Part shown: in pieces, positions 1 to 8,205 of the stretch | Numbering within the stretch: the first letter of the stretch is position 1 | Layout of the letters: each line of letters begins with the position of its first letter | Assembly (NCBI RefSeq): GCF_002846365.1 | Contig: NZ_PJMW01000002.1 | Span: 1,736,001 to 1,800,000, forward strand | Length of the DNA stretch: 64,000 nt | Direction: 5' to 3' | Origin: Nocardia fluminea | GTDB lineage: Bacteria; Actinomycetota; Actinomycetes; Mycobacteriales; Mycobacteriaceae | Made by a program: the position numbers and the translations under genes | The notes under the pieces: model-generated | Databases searched by the model: none | The model's input: only the letters and a program-made list of their open reading frames with translations | What the model was told of the DNA's origin: nothing

Positions 1-1635
1 ACGGGCGTCCGTGGCGCGCTGGCCTACTACGTCGACACCGACGACAAGAACTCCACCCGCTACCTCGTGCACGCGACCCAGTCGGGCATCGGGCTGCCCG
101 ACGAGTCCTACTACCGCTCCGAGGAGTTCGCCCAGATCCGCGAGGCCTACCTCGCGCACATCACCAAGACGTTCACCATCGCCGCCGCGGACGCTTCGCT
201 CGAAGGTCTGCTGCCCGCGGACCCCGCCGACGCCGCTCGCCGCGTGTTCGAGCTGGAACGCACACTCGCCGCGGGCCATTGGGATGTCGTGCGCCGCCGC
301 GATGCCGAAAAGAGCTACAACCTCACGACTTTCGCCGATCTCGTCGCCGAGTACCCGGAGTTCGACTGGGCCGCTTGGGTAGACGGTATCGCGTCGGGTC
401 TCGATCGCGACGGCACCGACCTGTTCGCCGAGCTCGTCGTGCGCCAGCCCGACTACCTGCGCGCCTTCGCCACCGCGTGGGCCGAGGTGCCGCGCGCGGA
501 TTGGCAGGCGTGGGCGGCGTGGCAGGTGCTGCACGCGCGTTCGGGATTCCTTACCGACGAGATCGTCGAGGAGTACTTCGACTTCTACGGCCGCACGCTC
601 ACCGGCGCGCAGGAGAACCGCGAGCGCTGGAAGCGCGGGGTGTCGCTGGTGCAGGAACTGCTCGGCGAAGCCGTCGGCAAACTGTATGTGGCCCGGCACT
701 TTCCGCCGCAGGCCAAGGCCCGCATGGTGGAGCTGGTCGCCAACCTCCAGGAGGCCTACCGCCGCAATATCGCCGAGCTCGAGTGGATGGGCCCCGACAC
801 CCGCGCGGCCGCGCTGACCAAGCTGGAGAAGTTCACCCCCAAGATCGGCTACCCCGACACCTGGCGCGACTACTCCGCGGTCGAGATCGACGCGAGCGAC
901 CTCGTCGGTAACTACCGCCGTGGCCACGCCGCCGACCACGACCGTGACCTGGGCAAACTGGGTGGCGAAGTCGATCGCGGCGAATGGTTCATGACCCCGC
1001 AGACCGTGAACGCCTACTACAACCCGGGCATGAACGAGATCGTGTTCCCCGCGGCCATTCTGCAGCCGCCGTTCTTCGACATGAACGCTGACGACGCCGC
1101 CAACTACGGCGGGATCGGCGCGGTGATCGGCCACGAGATCGGGCACGGCTTCGACGATCAGGGCGCGAAGTACGACGGTGACGGCAATATGCAGGACTGG
1201 TGGACCGACGAGGACCGCGCCGAGTTCGGCAAGCGCACCAAGGCCCTGATCGACCAGTACAACGTGCTCTCCCCCGCCGATCTGGACGACGAGCACACCG
1301 TGAACGGTGAATTCACCATCGGCGAGAACATCGGCGATCTCGGTGGTCTGTCCATTGCCCTTGCCGCCTACAAGATCTCACTCGAAGGCAAGGAACCCCC
1401 GGTCATCGACGGCCTCACCGGCCTGCAGCGCGTCTTCTACGGCTGGGCGCAGGTCTGGCGCACCAAGGCCCGCACCGAGGAGGCCATTCGCCGCCTCGCC
1501 GTCGACCCGCACTCCCCGCCGGAGTTCCGCTGCAACGCGGTGATCCGCAATATCGACAGCTTCTACGAGGCGTTCGACGTGACTCCGGAAGACCAGCTGT
1601 ACCTGAAGCCGGAGGAACGTGTGACCATCTGGTGA
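1..1635 (+). CDS. M13 family zinc metallopeptidase (5' truncated by window edge)
   Basis: Neprilysin/PepO-type endopeptidase that cleaves peptides with a single catalytic zinc. The frame is open from base 1, so the N-terminal part lies outside the window; about 544 residues are present and M13 enzymes are usually 650-700. The zinc motif HEIGH is encoded at 1132-1146, and the third ligand Glu sits in GENIGDLGG at about 1321-1347, as expected for the family. The segment NAYYNPGMNEIVFPA just before it is the typical M13 substrate-binding stretch, and the C-terminus ends in the usual aromatic-rich tail. Family assignment is firm; the in vivo substrate and whether the protein is cytoplasmic or exported cannot be read from this fragment. 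Confidence 0.95.
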   Translation, partial: TGVRGALAYYVDTDDKNSTRYLVHATQSGIGLPDESYYRSEEFAQIREAYLAHITKTFTIAAADASLEGLLPADPADAARRVFELERTLAAGHWDVVRRRDAEKSYNLTTFADLVAEYPEFDWAAWVDGIASGLDRDGTDLFAELVVRQPDYLRAFATAWAEVPRADWQAWAAWQVLHARSGFLTDEIVEEYFDFYGRTLTGAQENRERWKRGVSLVQELLGEAVGKLYVARHFPPQAKARMVELVANLQEAYRRNIAELEWMGPDTRAAALTKLEKFTPKIGYPDTWRDYSAVEIDASDLVGNYRRGHAADHDRDLGKLGGEVDRGEWFMTPQTVNAYYNPGMNEIVFPAAILQPPFFDMNADDAANYGGIGAVIGHEIGHGFDDQGAKYDGDGNMQDWWTDEDRAEFGKRTKALIDQYNVLSPADLDDEHTVNGEFTIGENIGDLGGLSIALAAYKISLEGKEPPVIDGLTGLQRVFYGWAQVWRTKARTEEAIRRLAVDPHSPPEFRCNAVIRNIDSFYEAFDVTPEDQLYLKPEERVTIW

Positions 1636-1642
1636 CGTGGTC

Positions 1643-1671
1643 TCGACCCTGCCGATCACCGGCAGGGTCGA
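1643..1671 (+). terminator. Hairpin terminator after the M13 peptidase
   Basis: A perfect 12-bp stem (TCGACCCTGCCG / CGGCAGGGTCGA) with a 5-nt loop begins 8 nt after the peptidase stop. There is no clear T-tract, which is common for actinobacterial terminators. It separates the peptidase from the MBL-fold gene. Confidence 0.7.
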
Positions 1672-1695
1672 AACCGACTGCATCGGAGAGGGTCA

Positions 1696-2457
1696 ATGCT
1701 CATGCGTCACCAGCAGGTAGCCGACAACGTCTTCACCATCGCGGGTACGGACGTGAACATGGTCCTACTCCGCGAGGGTCGTGACCTCACGCTGATCGAC
1801 GCCGGGTGGTACGGCGACGCCGGCCTGATCGAAGCCACCATCGAGGCCCTCGGTCATCGCCCGGAAGACATCACCGCGGTCCTGCTGACCCATGCCCACC
1901 TCGACCACGTCGGCGCGCTCAACCATCTCCAGGCGAAGTACGGCATCCCGGCCTACACCAGCCCCCTCGAGGTGCCCCACGCCAAAGGCGAGGTCCACGA
2001 GTCCGCCACGCCGCTCGACGTCATCAAACGCCTCACCGACGTCTCCACCTGCGGTTGGGCGCTGCGGATCACCCGCGCCGGCGGCCTCCGCAAGAACCCG
2101 GTCCCCCATATCCAGCCCTTCCGCGGTGCGGGCGAGCTGGATCTTCCCGGCCGGCCCACGCCGATCGCCACTCCGGGACATACCTCGGGTCACTCCGCCT
2201 TCCATCTCGCGGCGGCGGGAGCGGTGGTCACCGGTGACACCTTGGTTACCGCCCATCCCACGTCGAGATTCGTCGGCCCTCAGCTCCTTCCCGACTTCTT
2301 CAACCACTCGACCCCGGCGACTCTGACAGCGTTGGAGGCGCTCGAATCTCTCGACGCCGAGGTGGTCCTCCCCGGCCATGGTGCGCCCTTCACCGGGGGT
2401 ATCGGGCAGGCCGTCGACCGGGCGCGGACCCATGCGAGAACCGATCGACGAAAGTAG
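1696..2457 (+). CDS. MBL-fold metallo-hydrolase
   Basis: Metallo-beta-lactamase-fold hydrolase of 253 residues. The metal-binding motif HAHLDH is at residues 66-71, followed by the later family landmarks PGHTSGH (about 160-166), GDTL (about 181-184) and LPGHG near the C-terminus, so the dinuclear metal site looks complete. The ATG at 1696 has GGAGAGGG just upstream, which fixes the start. The family includes glyoxalase II-like, lactonase and arylsulfatase-like enzymes and the substrate cannot be chosen from sequence. It sits alone behind a terminator hairpin, about 94 bp before the Fic gene on the same strand. Confidence 0.9.
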   Translation: MLMRHQQVADNVFTIAGTDVNMVLLREGRDLTLIDAGWYGDAGLIEATIEALGHRPEDITAVLLTHAHLDHVGALNHLQAKYGIPAYTSPLEVPHAKGEVHESATPLDVIKRLTDVSTCGWALRITRAGGLRKNPVPHIQPFRGAGELDLPGRPTPIATPGHTSGHSAFHLAAAGAVVTGDTLVTAHPTSRFVGPQLLPDFFNHSTPATLTALEALESLDAEVVLPGHGAPFTGGIGQAVDRARTHARTDRRK

Positions 2458-2551
2458 CGAGTAGTCAGCTCGTTGCTGGTGCCGCATCGGACAAACGCGA
2501 GCAGCGACCATGTAAGTAGAGTTTGTGCTAGCGAAAGTACAGTAAGAGCAG

Positions 2552-3733
2552 ATGGATTGGCCGGCCCACCGCACGGAGCAGCGTTCCTGGCAGGCGCGCG
2601 ACGGACGAGGTCCACGCGTCGGCCCCGCGCCGGAGCAGGTGGCGGTGTCGATTCCCCCGCGTATCGCCGACCTCGACTTCGCCACCAGGCGAACAACATC
2701 GGCCAGCGAAGCCGCGGTGATCGCGGTGACGCATCTCGAAGCGGGCCAGGGCCAGTACTCGGCACCGCTGCGCGAATTCCTGCTGCGCAGCGAGGCGGTG
2801 GCGTCATCGCGGATCGAGCACATCGATGCCGGCTGGCGAGCATTCAGCAAATCCTTCGGCGGCGCGACGAGCAGACCCGAGGCGGCGGCACAGGTCGGCG
2901 CGGTGCGGGCACTCACCGGACTGATCGACGGCGCGGCGACCGGCCGGATCACCGAGGCGAATCTGCTCAGCGCCCATCGCGTGCTGATCGCTCCGGAGTG
3001 GGAGAAGGCCGGACGCTTCCGGACCGTCCAAACCTGGATCGGCGGCAGCGATTACACGCCACTGCATGCCCTGTACGTACCGCCGCCACCGGAACTCGTG
3101 CCCGAATTGGTGGCCGATCTGCTCGCGTTCGTCGCGCGTGGTGATCTGCCGATCCTGGTCCAAGCCGCGATCGCGCACGCGCAGTTCGTGTCCATCCACC
3201 CGTTCGTCAGCGGCAACGGCCGGATCGGGCGCGCGCTGGTGAGCGCGATTCTGCGCAGACGCGGACTGACCGACAGAGTGACCGTGCCCTTGGCGTCGGT
3301 CATGCTCGCCGACACCTCGCGCTACTTCGCCCAGCTGGCCGCCTACCGCGCGGGCGCCGCCGACGAATTCGTCATCTATCTGGCACTCGCCGCGGTGTAC
3401 GCCAGCGAGGCGGCGATCGACTCGGCCCGTACGCTCGCCGCGCTCCCCCAGCGCTGGCGCGACCGCGCGCGCCCCCGCGGCGGTTCCGCGGACGAAGCGC
3501 TCATCACGAACCTGCTCGCGCACCCGATTCTCACTGTCGCCGGGGCGAACGCCATCACGGCGACCACTGATTCGGCCACCTACCGGGCCCTCGAACGACT
3601 CGTCGACGTGGGCATCCTCGACGTCGTCTCCGACTCGAAACGCAACCGGATCTGGGCCGCCACCGACGTCCTCGCCGAACTCGACGCCCTCAACGCCGCG
3701 ATCGGCCGCCGCACCACGGCGGGCCTGTCGTAG
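2552..3733 (+). CDS. Fic family protein with variant active-site motif
   Basis: Fic-domain protein of 393 residues; the family transfers AMP or other phosphate-containing groups to protein hydroxyls. The Fic_N-type start (MDWP...EQRSW...IPPRIADL) supports the ATG at 2552 although its ribosome site is weak. The core motif at residues 216-227 reads HPFVSGNGRIGR: the catalytic His216 and the GNGR anion hole are present, but the acidic residue that normally coordinates Mg at position 5 is Ser220. The N-terminal inhibitory motif (S/T)xxxE(G/N) is represented by SSRIEH at 85-90, with His in place of Gly/Asn. A winged-helix-like C-terminus (about 310-390) is usual for this architecture. No antitoxin-like partner is adjacent. 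Confidence 0.9.
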   Translation: MDWPAHRTEQRSWQARDGRGPRVGPAPEQVAVSIPPRIADLDFATRRTTSASEAAVIAVTHLEAGQGQYSAPLREFLLRSEAVASSRIEHIDAGWRAFSKSFGGATSRPEAAAQVGAVRALTGLIDGAATGRITEANLLSAHRVLIAPEWEKAGRFRTVQTWIGGSDYTPLHALYVPPPPELVPELVADLLAFVARGDLPILVQAAIAHAQFVSIHPFVSGNGRIGRALVSAILRRRGLTDRVTVPLASVMLADTSRYFAQLAAYRAGAADEFVIYLALAAVYASEAAIDSARTLAALPQRWRDRARPRGGSADEALITNLLAHPILTVAGANAITATTDSATYRALERLVDVGILDVVSDSKRNRIWAATDVLAELDALNAAIGRRTTAGLS

Positions 3734-3779
3734 CGCGGTCCGATCGCCGCGTCTGGGCACCGCCCGATCGAGTGACCGA

Positions 3780-4856
3780 TCAGCGCAGGCGCAGTTCGGT
3801 GTCCGCGTCGAAGAAGAACACTTCGTCGGGCTTCGGTCGCAGATGCAGGGTTTCGCCGAGCGTGGTCCGGAAGCGGCGGTCCACCCGGACGACGATCTTG
3901 CCGGAGCGGGTGGACCAGTCGGTGCCCGCGCCGTGGGTGTAGACGAAGGATTCGGCGCCGAGTTCCTCGAGCAGTTCGGCGACGACGGTGATCCCGGCGG
4001 GGTCGGTGGTGAGCTCCCAGGACTCGGGCCGGATGCCGAGAACCACGCGGGCACCGGACAGTGTGCGGGGCATCGGGATTCGCAGTCCGTCGAGCACTGC
4101 CTCGCCGTCCACCACCGGCGCTTCGAGCAGGTTCATGCCGGGTGAACCGATGAATCCGGCGACGAACGTGTTCAACGGGTTGTCGTAGAGCTCACGCGGC
4201 GACGCGATCTGCTGCAACCTGCCGTCGCGCAGCACCGCGACGCGGTGGCCCATCGTCATCGCCTCGACCTGGTCGTGGGTGACGTACACGGTGGTCGTGC
4301 CGAGCCGCTGCTGCAACGCGGCGATCTGCGAACGAGTGCTCACCCGCAATTTCGCGTCCAGGTTGGACAGCGGTTCGTCCATGCAGAACACCTGGGGCCG
4401 GCGCACGATGGCGCGCCCCATGGCCACGCGCTGACGCTGGCCGCCCGAGAGCTTGGCCGGTTTGCGGTCGAGCAGCGGTTCGAGTTCCAGCATGGCGGCG
4501 GCTTCGCGAACCCGAACCAGCGTGTCGGACTTCGACATTCCGGCGTTGCGCAGCGCGAAGCCCATGTTCTCGGCCACGGTCATGTTCGGGTAGAGCGCGT
4601 AGCTCTGGAACACCATCGCCACGTCGCGGGCGCGCGGCGGCAGCTCGGTGACATCGCGCTCGCCGATCCGGATCGTGCCGGCCTCGACGGACTCGAGCCC
4701 GGCCAGCATGCGCAGGCTCGTCGACTTGCCGCAGCCGGAAGGGCCGACCAGCACGAGGAATTCGCCGTCGGCGATGTCGAGGTCGAGTGCGTCGACGGCG
4801 GGGGCGTCGGCGCCGGGATAGCGGTGGGTCACACCGTCGAACTGCACTGTCGCCAT
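3780..4856 (-). CDS. Carbohydrate ABC importer ATPase (UgpC/MsmK type)
   Basis: Cytoplasmic ATPase subunit of a sugar-type ABC importer, 358 residues. Visible motifs in order are Walker A GPSGCGKST (about 38-46), Q-loop VFQSYALYP, signature LSGGQRQR, Walker B VFCMDEPLSNLDAK and the H-loop VTHDQ, followed by a C-terminal regulatory beta domain (TOBE/MalK-like) from about residue 235. It is the last gene of the leftward importer operon, after the binding-protein gene and an intercistronic hairpin. A CAGGAG ribosome site precedes the ATG. MalK-type ATPases often serve several importers, so sharing with other systems is possible. Confidence 0.95.
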   Translation of the reverse strand: MATVQFDGVTHRYPGADAPAVDALDLDIADGEFLVLVGPSGCGKSTSLRMLAGLESVEAGTIRIGERDVTELPPRARDVAMVFQSYALYPNMTVAENMGFALRNAGMSKSDTLVRVREAAAMLELEPLLDRKPAKLSGGQRQRVAMGRAIVRRPQVFCMDEPLSNLDAKLRVSTRSQIAALQQRLGTTTVYVTHDQVEAMTMGHRVAVLRDGRLQQIASPRELYDNPLNTFVAGFIGSPGMNLLEAPVVDGEAVLDGLRIPMPRTLSGARVVLGIRPESWELTTDPAGITVVAELLEELGAESFVYTHGAGTDWSTRSGKIVVRVDRRFRTTLGETLHLRPKPDEVFFFDADTELRLR

Positions 4857-4884
4857 GGCGAATTCTCCTGGAGGGAAAGCGAAA

Positions 4885-4916
4885 CGGGCCGGCGGTCACG
4901 AGCGACCGCCGGCCCG
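4885..4916 (-). terminator. Intercistronic hairpin between binding protein and ATPase
   Basis: A perfect 13-bp stem (CGGGCCGGCGGTC / GACCGCCGGCCCG) with a 6-nt loop lies 8 nt after the solute-binding-protein stop and before the ATPase gene. It may partly terminate transcription or protect the upstream mRNA so that binding protein is made in excess. No T-tract follows, so attenuation rather than full termination is the likelier reading. Confidence 0.65.
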
Positions 4917-4924
4917 CGGTGGCA

Positions 4925-6253
4925 CTACTTGGGCAGCTTGGGTGTGATCTGCCGATCGATGATCGCCTGCACATCGGCGGCGACTTTCGCCAGAACCGTT
5001 GCCGGATCGGCGTTCTGGAGGCCGATCTGCTCGTAGCCGGTGCCGATGATCTGGTCGGCGCCCGGCACGAACACCCGGGCGTAGTCCTGCGATTTCGCCA
5101 CCGAGAGCTGGTCGATGGCGACCTTGGAGTTCGGGTTCTTCGCCAGGAAGTCGATCTCGCTCGGATCGGTCACCGCCGACTTGCGCACCGGCATGTAGCC
5201 CGTGTTCTGCGTGAAGTACGCCGTGTTGGCGGCATTGGTGATGAACTCGATGAATGTGAGCGCGTTGACTTTTCGAGCGTCGGAGATCCGTGACGGAATC
5301 GCCAGACCGGCGCCGCCGGTGGTGACGCCGGGGCCGTTCGGGTGCGGCAGGAACGCGGTGCCGACCTCGAACTTGCCGTCCGCGTTCTTCTTGATGCCCT
5401 TGAGGTCGCCGGTGGAGGCGATGGTCGAGGCGGCGACACCGGTGCCGAAGTCGACCGCGATCTGCGGGCGGATCGCGGCGTACTTCTTGACGTTGATCGA
5501 GTCGCGCAGGTAGGTGGCCGCCGCGATCGAGCCCGGATCGGTGAACTTCAGCTTCCACTGGTCGGAGTAGGCGCCGCCGAAGGTCCAGTTCGGGCCCTGG
5601 AAGGTCCAGCCGAGGTAGTTCTTGGCATCACCCCAGGCGTGCGCGAACTTGTCGGCGCCGACCAGGGACTGCAGCTTCGGGCCCCACTCGTCGAATTCCT
5701 GCCAGGAGTTCGGGCCGCGGTCGGGCAGTCCGGCCTTCGCCCAGACGTCCTTGTTGTAGTAGAACAGCGGCGTCGAGCGGGCGTAGGGCAGCGCGTAGTG
5801 CTTGCCGTCGAACAGGTAGTCGGCGGCGAGCGAGTCGACGTAGTCGCTCAGCTGCACGCCCGCGGCACCGAAGTGCCCGTCGAGCGGCTCGATGGCCTTG
5901 CTCAGCGCGTAGTTGAACCACCAGACGTCCGAGAGCACCACGACATCGGGCAGGTCACCACCGGTGAGCGCGGCGTTGAACTTCTGTGCCACCTCCTCGT
6001 AGTTCTTGCCCGCGTCGACCAAATTCACCTTCAGGTCTGGGTGCTTCGCCTGGAAGCGGTTGATCAGCTCCAGCTCCAGCTCCTTGGAGGTGCCGGGATG
6101 GTTGGACCAGAACGTGATGGTGCCGGCGTCACCGGAATCACCGGATCCGCCGCCCGTGCCCGCGCAGGCAGTGAGCGCCAGAGCCGCTGCGGCACCACCG
6201 GTGAGGCCGAGGAAGCCGCGGCGATTCAGCGCCGGGAATCGTGAAGTGGACAC
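4925..6253 (-). CDS. Sugar ABC transporter substrate-binding lipoprotein (Tat-type signal)
   Basis: Extracellular solute-binding protein family 1, 442 residues, which captures a sugar or glycerol-phosphate-like ligand and presents it to the two permeases. The signal peptide carries a twin-arginine motif (RRGFLG, residues 11-16) followed by a lipobox LTAC with lipidated Cys30, so it is probably exported folded by Tat and anchored to the membrane. After a Gly/Ser linker the mature domain begins TITFWSNHPG, typical of the MalE/UgpB group. The gene is third in the operon, 21 bp from the second permease. Ligand identity is not readable. Confidence 0.93.
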   Translation of the reverse strand: MSTSRFPALNRRGFLGLTGGAAAALALTACAGTGGGSGDSGDAGTITFWSNHPGTSKELELELINRFQAKHPDLKVNLVDAGKNYEEVAQKFNAALTGGDLPDVVVLSDVWWFNYALSKAIEPLDGHFGAAGVQLSDYVDSLAADYLFDGKHYALPYARSTPLFYYNKDVWAKAGLPDRGPNSWQEFDEWGPKLQSLVGADKFAHAWGDAKNYLGWTFQGPNWTFGGAYSDQWKLKFTDPGSIAAATYLRDSINVKKYAAIRPQIAVDFGTGVAASTIASTGDLKGIKKNADGKFEVGTAFLPHPNGPGVTTGGAGLAIPSRISDARKVNALTFIEFITNAANTAYFTQNTGYMPVRKSAVTDPSEIDFLAKNPNSKVAIDQLSVAKSQDYARVFVPGADQIIGTGYEQIGLQNADPATVLAKVAADVQAIIDRQITPKLPK

Positions 6254-6274
6254 GTGGAGCTCCTGTTCGAGAAA

Positions 6275-7141
6275 TCAGCCCTTGACCGCACCGGAGGTGA
6301 GGCCCTTGATCATGTGACGTTGCAGGGCAAGGAAGACGATGAGGATCGGCAACATGGTGAGCACGGTCCCCGCCATCACCGGCCCCCAGTTGGTGACGCT
6401 GGGGTTCTCGGTGTTCTGCAGCAGGGTCAGCCCCACGGGCAGCGTCGCGACATCGGCGGAATCGGCCATCAGGAACGGCCAGAGGTACTCGTTCCACTCG
6501 GTGACCAGCGTGACCACCGCGAACGCCACCATGGTCGGACCCGACATCGGCAGCACCACGCGAGTGAGCAGCCGCCACCAGTTCGCCCCGTCCATCCGCG
6601 CCGCTTCGATCACCTCGGCGGGCAGCGAGAGGAAGTGGTTGCGCATCAGGAAGGTGCCGAAAGCGACGCCGAAGAGCGGAACGATGATGCCCTGGAAGGT
6701 GTTGCGCCAGCCCAGCTGGGCGATGAAGGCGTAGTTGGAGATCACCGTGATCTGGTTGGGCACCATCAGCGCCGCGATGATCACCAGGAACACGATGTTC
6801 TTGCCGGGGAAGCGCAGGAACACCAGGCCGTACGCGCTGAACACCCCGAGCGCGAACTTCACCACCGACACCACCCCGGTGACGATCAGCGAGTTCCGCA
6901 GGAACGTCCAGAACGGCACGGTGGTGGTGGCGTGGCTGTAGTTCTCCGGGCGCCAGCTGTGCGGCCAGTAGACCGCGGGCTGGGTGTAGATGTCGGAGCG
7001 GTCCTTGAGCGAGGTGATCAGGATCCAGAACAGCGGGACACCGACGATGATCAGCACGCACACCATCGCCACGTAGCCGAGTGCGGTGACGGCACGCTCA
7101 CGCCGCCGGTACGAAAGCGTCTGCGGACCTACATGTTTCAT
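6275..7141 (-). CDS. Carbohydrate ABC transporter permease (MalG/UgpE type)
   Basis: Inner-membrane permease of 288 residues, second of a heterodimeric channel. The start at 7141 (MKHVGPQTL) is set by its 4-bp overlap with the first permease; the longer frame reaching 7843 is a read-in from another gene. About six membrane segments are visible and the EAA loop that docks the ATPase reads EVIEAARMDGANWWRLLTRV with the conserved Gly. The protein ends VKG, a usual MalG-type tail. Its neighbours define a complete importer: permease, permease, binding protein, ATPase. Confidence 0.93.
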   Translation of the reverse strand: MKHVGPQTLSYRRRERAVTALGYVAMVCVLIIVGVPLFWILITSLKDRSDIYTQPAVYWPHSWRPENYSHATTTVPFWTFLRNSLIVTGVVSVVKFALGVFSAYGLVFLRFPGKNIVFLVIIAALMVPNQITVISNYAFIAQLGWRNTFQGIIVPLFGVAFGTFLMRNHFLSLPAEVIEAARMDGANWWRLLTRVVLPMSGPTMVAFAVVTLVTEWNEYLWPFLMADSADVATLPVGLTLLQNTENPSVTNWGPVMAGTVLTMLPILIVFLALQRHMIKGLTSGAVKG

Positions 7142-8121
7142 CGTTCGCCTCGGTCCATTACTCGCACCTGGATCAACGTGACCACCAGCAGCACCACGAA
7201 CATGATCGTGGCCACGGTGGCGCCGTACCCGGCCCGGAAATTGCGGAACGACTCCTCGTACACCTGGAACACCATCGTCGTCGTGCCGTTGCCGAGCGGT
7301 CCCCCGCGCGTCATCACATTGATGATGTCGAAGACCTGCAGCGAGTTCAGCAACACGGTGATCGACAGAAAGAAGGTTGTCGGACGTAGTTGTGGCAGAA
7401 GAACTCTCGTGAATCGGGTCCAGCTGCTCGCGCCGTCCATTTCGGCCGCTTCGAGCAATTCGGCCCGCACCCCTTGCAGGGCGGCCAGATAGATCACGAA
7501 GGCGTAGCCGAGGTTTTTCCAGATGTAAGTGAGCGTCACCATGAACAGGGCCCATTCTGGGTCCTGATAGAAATCCGGCACATTGTCGACGCCGAGCCGG
7601 TGCAGGACGTCCTGTACCAGACCGAAACTCGGATCGAAGATGAATTGAAAAGCTACGCCGATCGCCGCGCCCGAAATCACGAACGGTGCGAAAATCGCCG
7701 AGCGGACTACATTGCGCCCGAACAGTTTTCGATCCAGCAGCATGGCGAGCGCGAGTCCGAGCGCCATACTCACCACGACGGCAGCCACGGTGAAGATCAC
7801 CGTATTGCCGACGACCTTCCATGAATCGTCGCGCTGCCACCACTCGATGTAGTTGTCGAACCCGACCGAATTCGCCACCGGATCAGCGATATTCCAGTCG
7901 GTGAACGACAACCGGATGTTGTCGGCAAGCGGCCGGTAAACGAACACGGTGAGCAGCGCCAGGTTCGGCACGACGAGTACCACGAACAGCGCGTAGTCCT
8001 GCCACGGACGGCTTCTCCCGGGGAGTACCCGCTCTGGACTCTTTCGCACCGCGGCAGCTTTACGGTGCACGGCGAACCGTCGGTTAACCCTGCCCGCCGA
8101 TTTTCTGAACATCGGGCACAC
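7138..8121 (-). CDS. Carbohydrate ABC transporter permease (MalF/UgpA type)
   Basis: First permease of the sugar importer, up to 327 residues with about six membrane segments. The EAA loop reads ELLEAAEMDGASSWTRFTRV. It overlaps the second permease by 4 bp, so they are translationally coupled. The start is uncertain: the longest frame begins with GTG at 8121, only 16 bp from the terminator hairpin of the upstream gene, and the first roughly 35 residues are basic and non-conserved-looking. Internal starts at 8112 (ATG), 8070 or 8049 (GTG) would leave room for a promoter and fit related permeases better; none has a strong ribosome site. Confidence 0.9.
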   Translation of the reverse strand: MCPMFRKSAGRVNRRFAVHRKAAAVRKSPERVLPGRSRPWQDYALFVVLVVPNLALLTVFVYRPLADNIRLSFTDWNIADPVANSVGFDNYIEWWQRDDSWKVVGNTVIFTVAAVVVSMALGLALAMLLDRKLFGRNVVRSAIFAPFVISGAAIGVAFQFIFDPSFGLVQDVLHRLGVDNVPDFYQDPEWALFMVTLTYIWKNLGYAFVIYLAALQGVRAELLEAAEMDGASSWTRFTRVLLPQLRPTTFFLSITVLLNSLQVFDIINVMTRGGPLGNGTTTMVFQVYEESFRNFRAGYGATVATIMFVVLLVVTLIQVRVMDRGER

Positions 8122-8137
8122 AGTGGCGATTACAGCA

Positions 8138-8183
8138 AAAACCCGAACAACACGACCTCGATTGATCGTATTGTTCGGGTTTT
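8138..8183 (-). terminator. Terminator of the L,D-transpeptidase gene
   Basis: Perfect 13-bp inverted repeat (AAAACCCGAACAA / TTGTTCGGGTTTT) with a 20-nt loop, lying 22 bp after the transpeptidase stop. On the minus strand the 3' arm runs into TTTTT, so it has the form of a classical intrinsic terminator. It also lies directly upstream of the ABC importer operon. Confidence 0.8.
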
Positions 8184-8205
8184 GTTCAGCGCAGCGCGCT
8201 CGGTA

